A stretch of DNA of 10,266 nucleotides from the NCBI GenBank assembly GCA_003024985.2, contig PXIH01S0010203.1. The stretch is one strand, 5' to 3'. Below the pieces are notes generated by a model that did no database searches, had not been told where the DNA came from, and was given only the letters and a program-made list of their open reading frames with translations. Source of the DNA: Euperipatoides rowelli. Taxonomy: Eukaryota > Onychophora > Udeonychophora > Euonychophora > Peripatopsidae. Positions 8,550-10,266 of this stretch are shown here, piece after piece; positions within the stretch are counted from its first letter, which is position 1; each line of letters begins with the position of its first letter. The position numbers were made by a program, and so were the translations under genes.

Positions 8550-10173
8550 CTAAAATAATAATTAGCAGTTTTATAATTATAGGAAAATTAAATTGTATTA
8601 TTTGTGAGTGAACTGATGCAAATGGGAATGAGAGGATGATATAAGGAAGGGAGATACAGTACTACTGATCTCTTTAACTTCAATTTTTGTTTTCCTCTGT
8701 ACTTAAAAAAAGGATGTTAAAGTGTTGAACAGTGAATGTCATATTAATTGCTCTATTTGAGATCTCCCCCGCATCGTTTTGGTGATAATTTTTTATAGCA
8801 TTTATTTATTTTTATTAATTATTGAAAATAAATATTATAATTGTTTCTTAAAAATAGACATATTATTGCAATGTATTATGATTAAAATACATTTTATCTG
8901 ATAAGCTGAACTTGAAATGGGGAGGGAGGATATACAAGTTTTATTCAATGTCCACATTATCCTCAGAAATGTGCACATTAAACTACTGTATAATTAGATG
9001 TGTTTGTGTATTTGTCGAGCAGAAAAACTGCATCTTCACTAGAATAACTGGACTAATAATAATATATAATAGAATTTTCTATTTGATACTGCAAACCGCT
9101 AATACTATTACATTATGGGTGGTCATAAACTATGATTTCAACTAAAAATTACAATGGGCTTTCAATAAGCTTTGTCATTACAATATTTGCTTGTGACATT
9201 TTGTCAGCAGGATAAATTTTATCTCTGAGGATTAACCACTTAACTGGCGAATCATAATTCCAAAAACCATAAGAAAGTTTATATTTTTATTTCAGAAATT
9301 GATAGTGTACTGCGTTGGTGATCGAAAAAAATTATTTGTGTGCATGCATGAGGGGAGGGGTGTGCAAGCCCATATACAATTATATATATAGTATTTTCCT
9401 TATGAATATTGTTTGATAGTTGATAGTAATGTTTTTTTTTAGTTTAATCACTGAAATTGTTAACAAAATAATTAAAATAAATGTAATTTATTTGTTTATT
9501 GGCATGTGCATGTAGAGGGGATGGAGAGCGCAAGAATAAGAATACTTCTCTAATAATTATTTATAGAATGAAGTTGACTAAATATATTAAAAAATGTAAG
9601 TAAAGGACTTTATGATTACATTTTTGATACAAGAATGTTAGGCTATTATGTAGATTTTTGTATAATACTTTGTAAAATGTGTAAAATGATAACATGTACA
9701 ATTCATATACTGTATATTGTAATCAACCTAAAAATCAGACGAGAATATCTACTATTTCCGCAAGTGCTTATAAACTCTATTGCACAGTCATGTGTTTCTG
9801 TTCCTTCATTTTAATTATTTTACATATTAAAAAAATGTATAAAATAATCAGCTATTATAATCTTTTTCAATGCCAAAATGACTCTAGTTGAATGATAAAG
9901 GAAAATTTTGGTAGCAGTGACAAATTGTAATAACATTTTATAGAAAAAATATAGCCAAACAGAATTTAAATTTACTAAACTATTTTCATCATTTTATGAT
10001 TCAGGAGTAAATGAATTGCTATAGCTATTTCATTTATTGAAATTTCATATTCACCTTCACAACAATTTTCAAAAAAAAAAAAGATGTTTATATTATTTAC
10101 TGGTATATAGTATTCCTACATAAATGCAAGTGTTATAACACATACATTTACGTAAGAATACTGTATATATAGA
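8550..10173 (-). other. presumed upstream COQ6 intron, no recognisable content
   Basis: This stretch lies immediately 5' of the first visible COQ6 exon and begins with its acceptor. I looked on the minus strand for the preceding part of COQ6 (the segment before QPQVRQLPP, expected to end in phase 1) and did not find it. Open frames here, such as 8912-9145 and 9694-9891 on the plus strand, have no recognisable motifs and are of chance length for this composition. Several TACTGTA heptamers occur (8984, 9708 and, just beyond, 10159). Confidence 0.6.
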
Positions 10174-10266
10174 TTTTTTCGCGAGATTAATATTTTCGCG
10201 AGTTTCGCGGCAATCATATATTCGCGAAAATAAAGATTCGCAAATATTAATATTCATTAAAAACAA
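10174..10266. repeat. CGCG-rich imperfect palindrome, cut by the window edge
   Basis: Four CGCG tetramers lie at 10180, 10197, 10206 and 10223, so the spacing is 17, 9 and 17 bases and the layout is symmetric. The flanks TTTTTTCGCGAG and TTCGCGAAAATA are nearly reverse complements. A further TTCGC occurs at 10237-10241, followed by ATATTAATATTC. CpG is scarce elsewhere in the window, so the cluster stands out. Strings like TTCGCGAAAATA occur, from memory, in repeats of various invertebrate genomes. The element continues past the right edge. Confidence 0.6.

Noticed and set aside
9167-9301. A 45-codon minus-strand frame containing GFWNYDSPVKWLILRDK.
   Set aside because: It looked protein-like and was considered as an upstream COQ6 exon or transposase scrap, but it matches neither, and this length is common by chance here.
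1-10266. CRISPR arrays, bacterial operons, tRNA or rRNA genes, and viral genes.
   Set aside because: There are no regularly spaced short repeats, no ribosome-binding-site gene series, and no recognisable RNA gene or viral motif. The only gene is interrupted by spliceosomal introns.

Overview
The window looks like nuclear DNA from an animal, most likely an invertebrate. It is about 70% A+T by eye and mostly non-coding. It carries diverged interspersed and tandem repeats and has one ambiguous base (N at 7096). The only gene I can identify is split by spliceosomal introns and matches animal COQ6. Nothing indicates a bacterial, organellar or viral origin. I cannot name the phylum.

The gene is on the minus strand, so it reads from right to left. 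Three consecutive internal exons (8549-8426, 6486-6371, 5038-4872) encode about 135 residues of the C-terminal part of COQ6, the mitochondrial flavin-dependent monooxygenase of coenzyme Q biosynthesis. All three have GT donors and AG acceptors, and the codons split by the two internal introns join to give glycines exactly where the family has them. The N-terminal two thirds of the gene lie beyond the right edge. The short terminal exon, expected after the last donor at 4871, could not be found with confidence.

Layout: 1-1330 is a diverged two-copy duplication interrupted by a segment with a 20-G run. 1331-3190 is AT-rich with no supported gene. 3193-4504 holds two copies of a dispersed repeat about 270-290 bp long. 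4872-8549 is the COQ6 segment; its introns contain a two-unit tandem repeat (about 5811-6122) and a probable third copy of the dispersed repeat (about 6755-7110). 8550-10173 is presumed intron with nothing recognisable. 10174-10266 starts a CGCG-rich, partly palindromic repeat that runs off the edge.

The remaining open frames of 60-86 codons are about as many as chance gives at this base composition (my hand estimate is roughly six or more of at least 66 codons in six frames). I therefore do not call them genes. I see no convincing new biological system. The points most worth following up are the repeats, the excess of the heptamer TACTGTA, and the missing last exon of COQ6.
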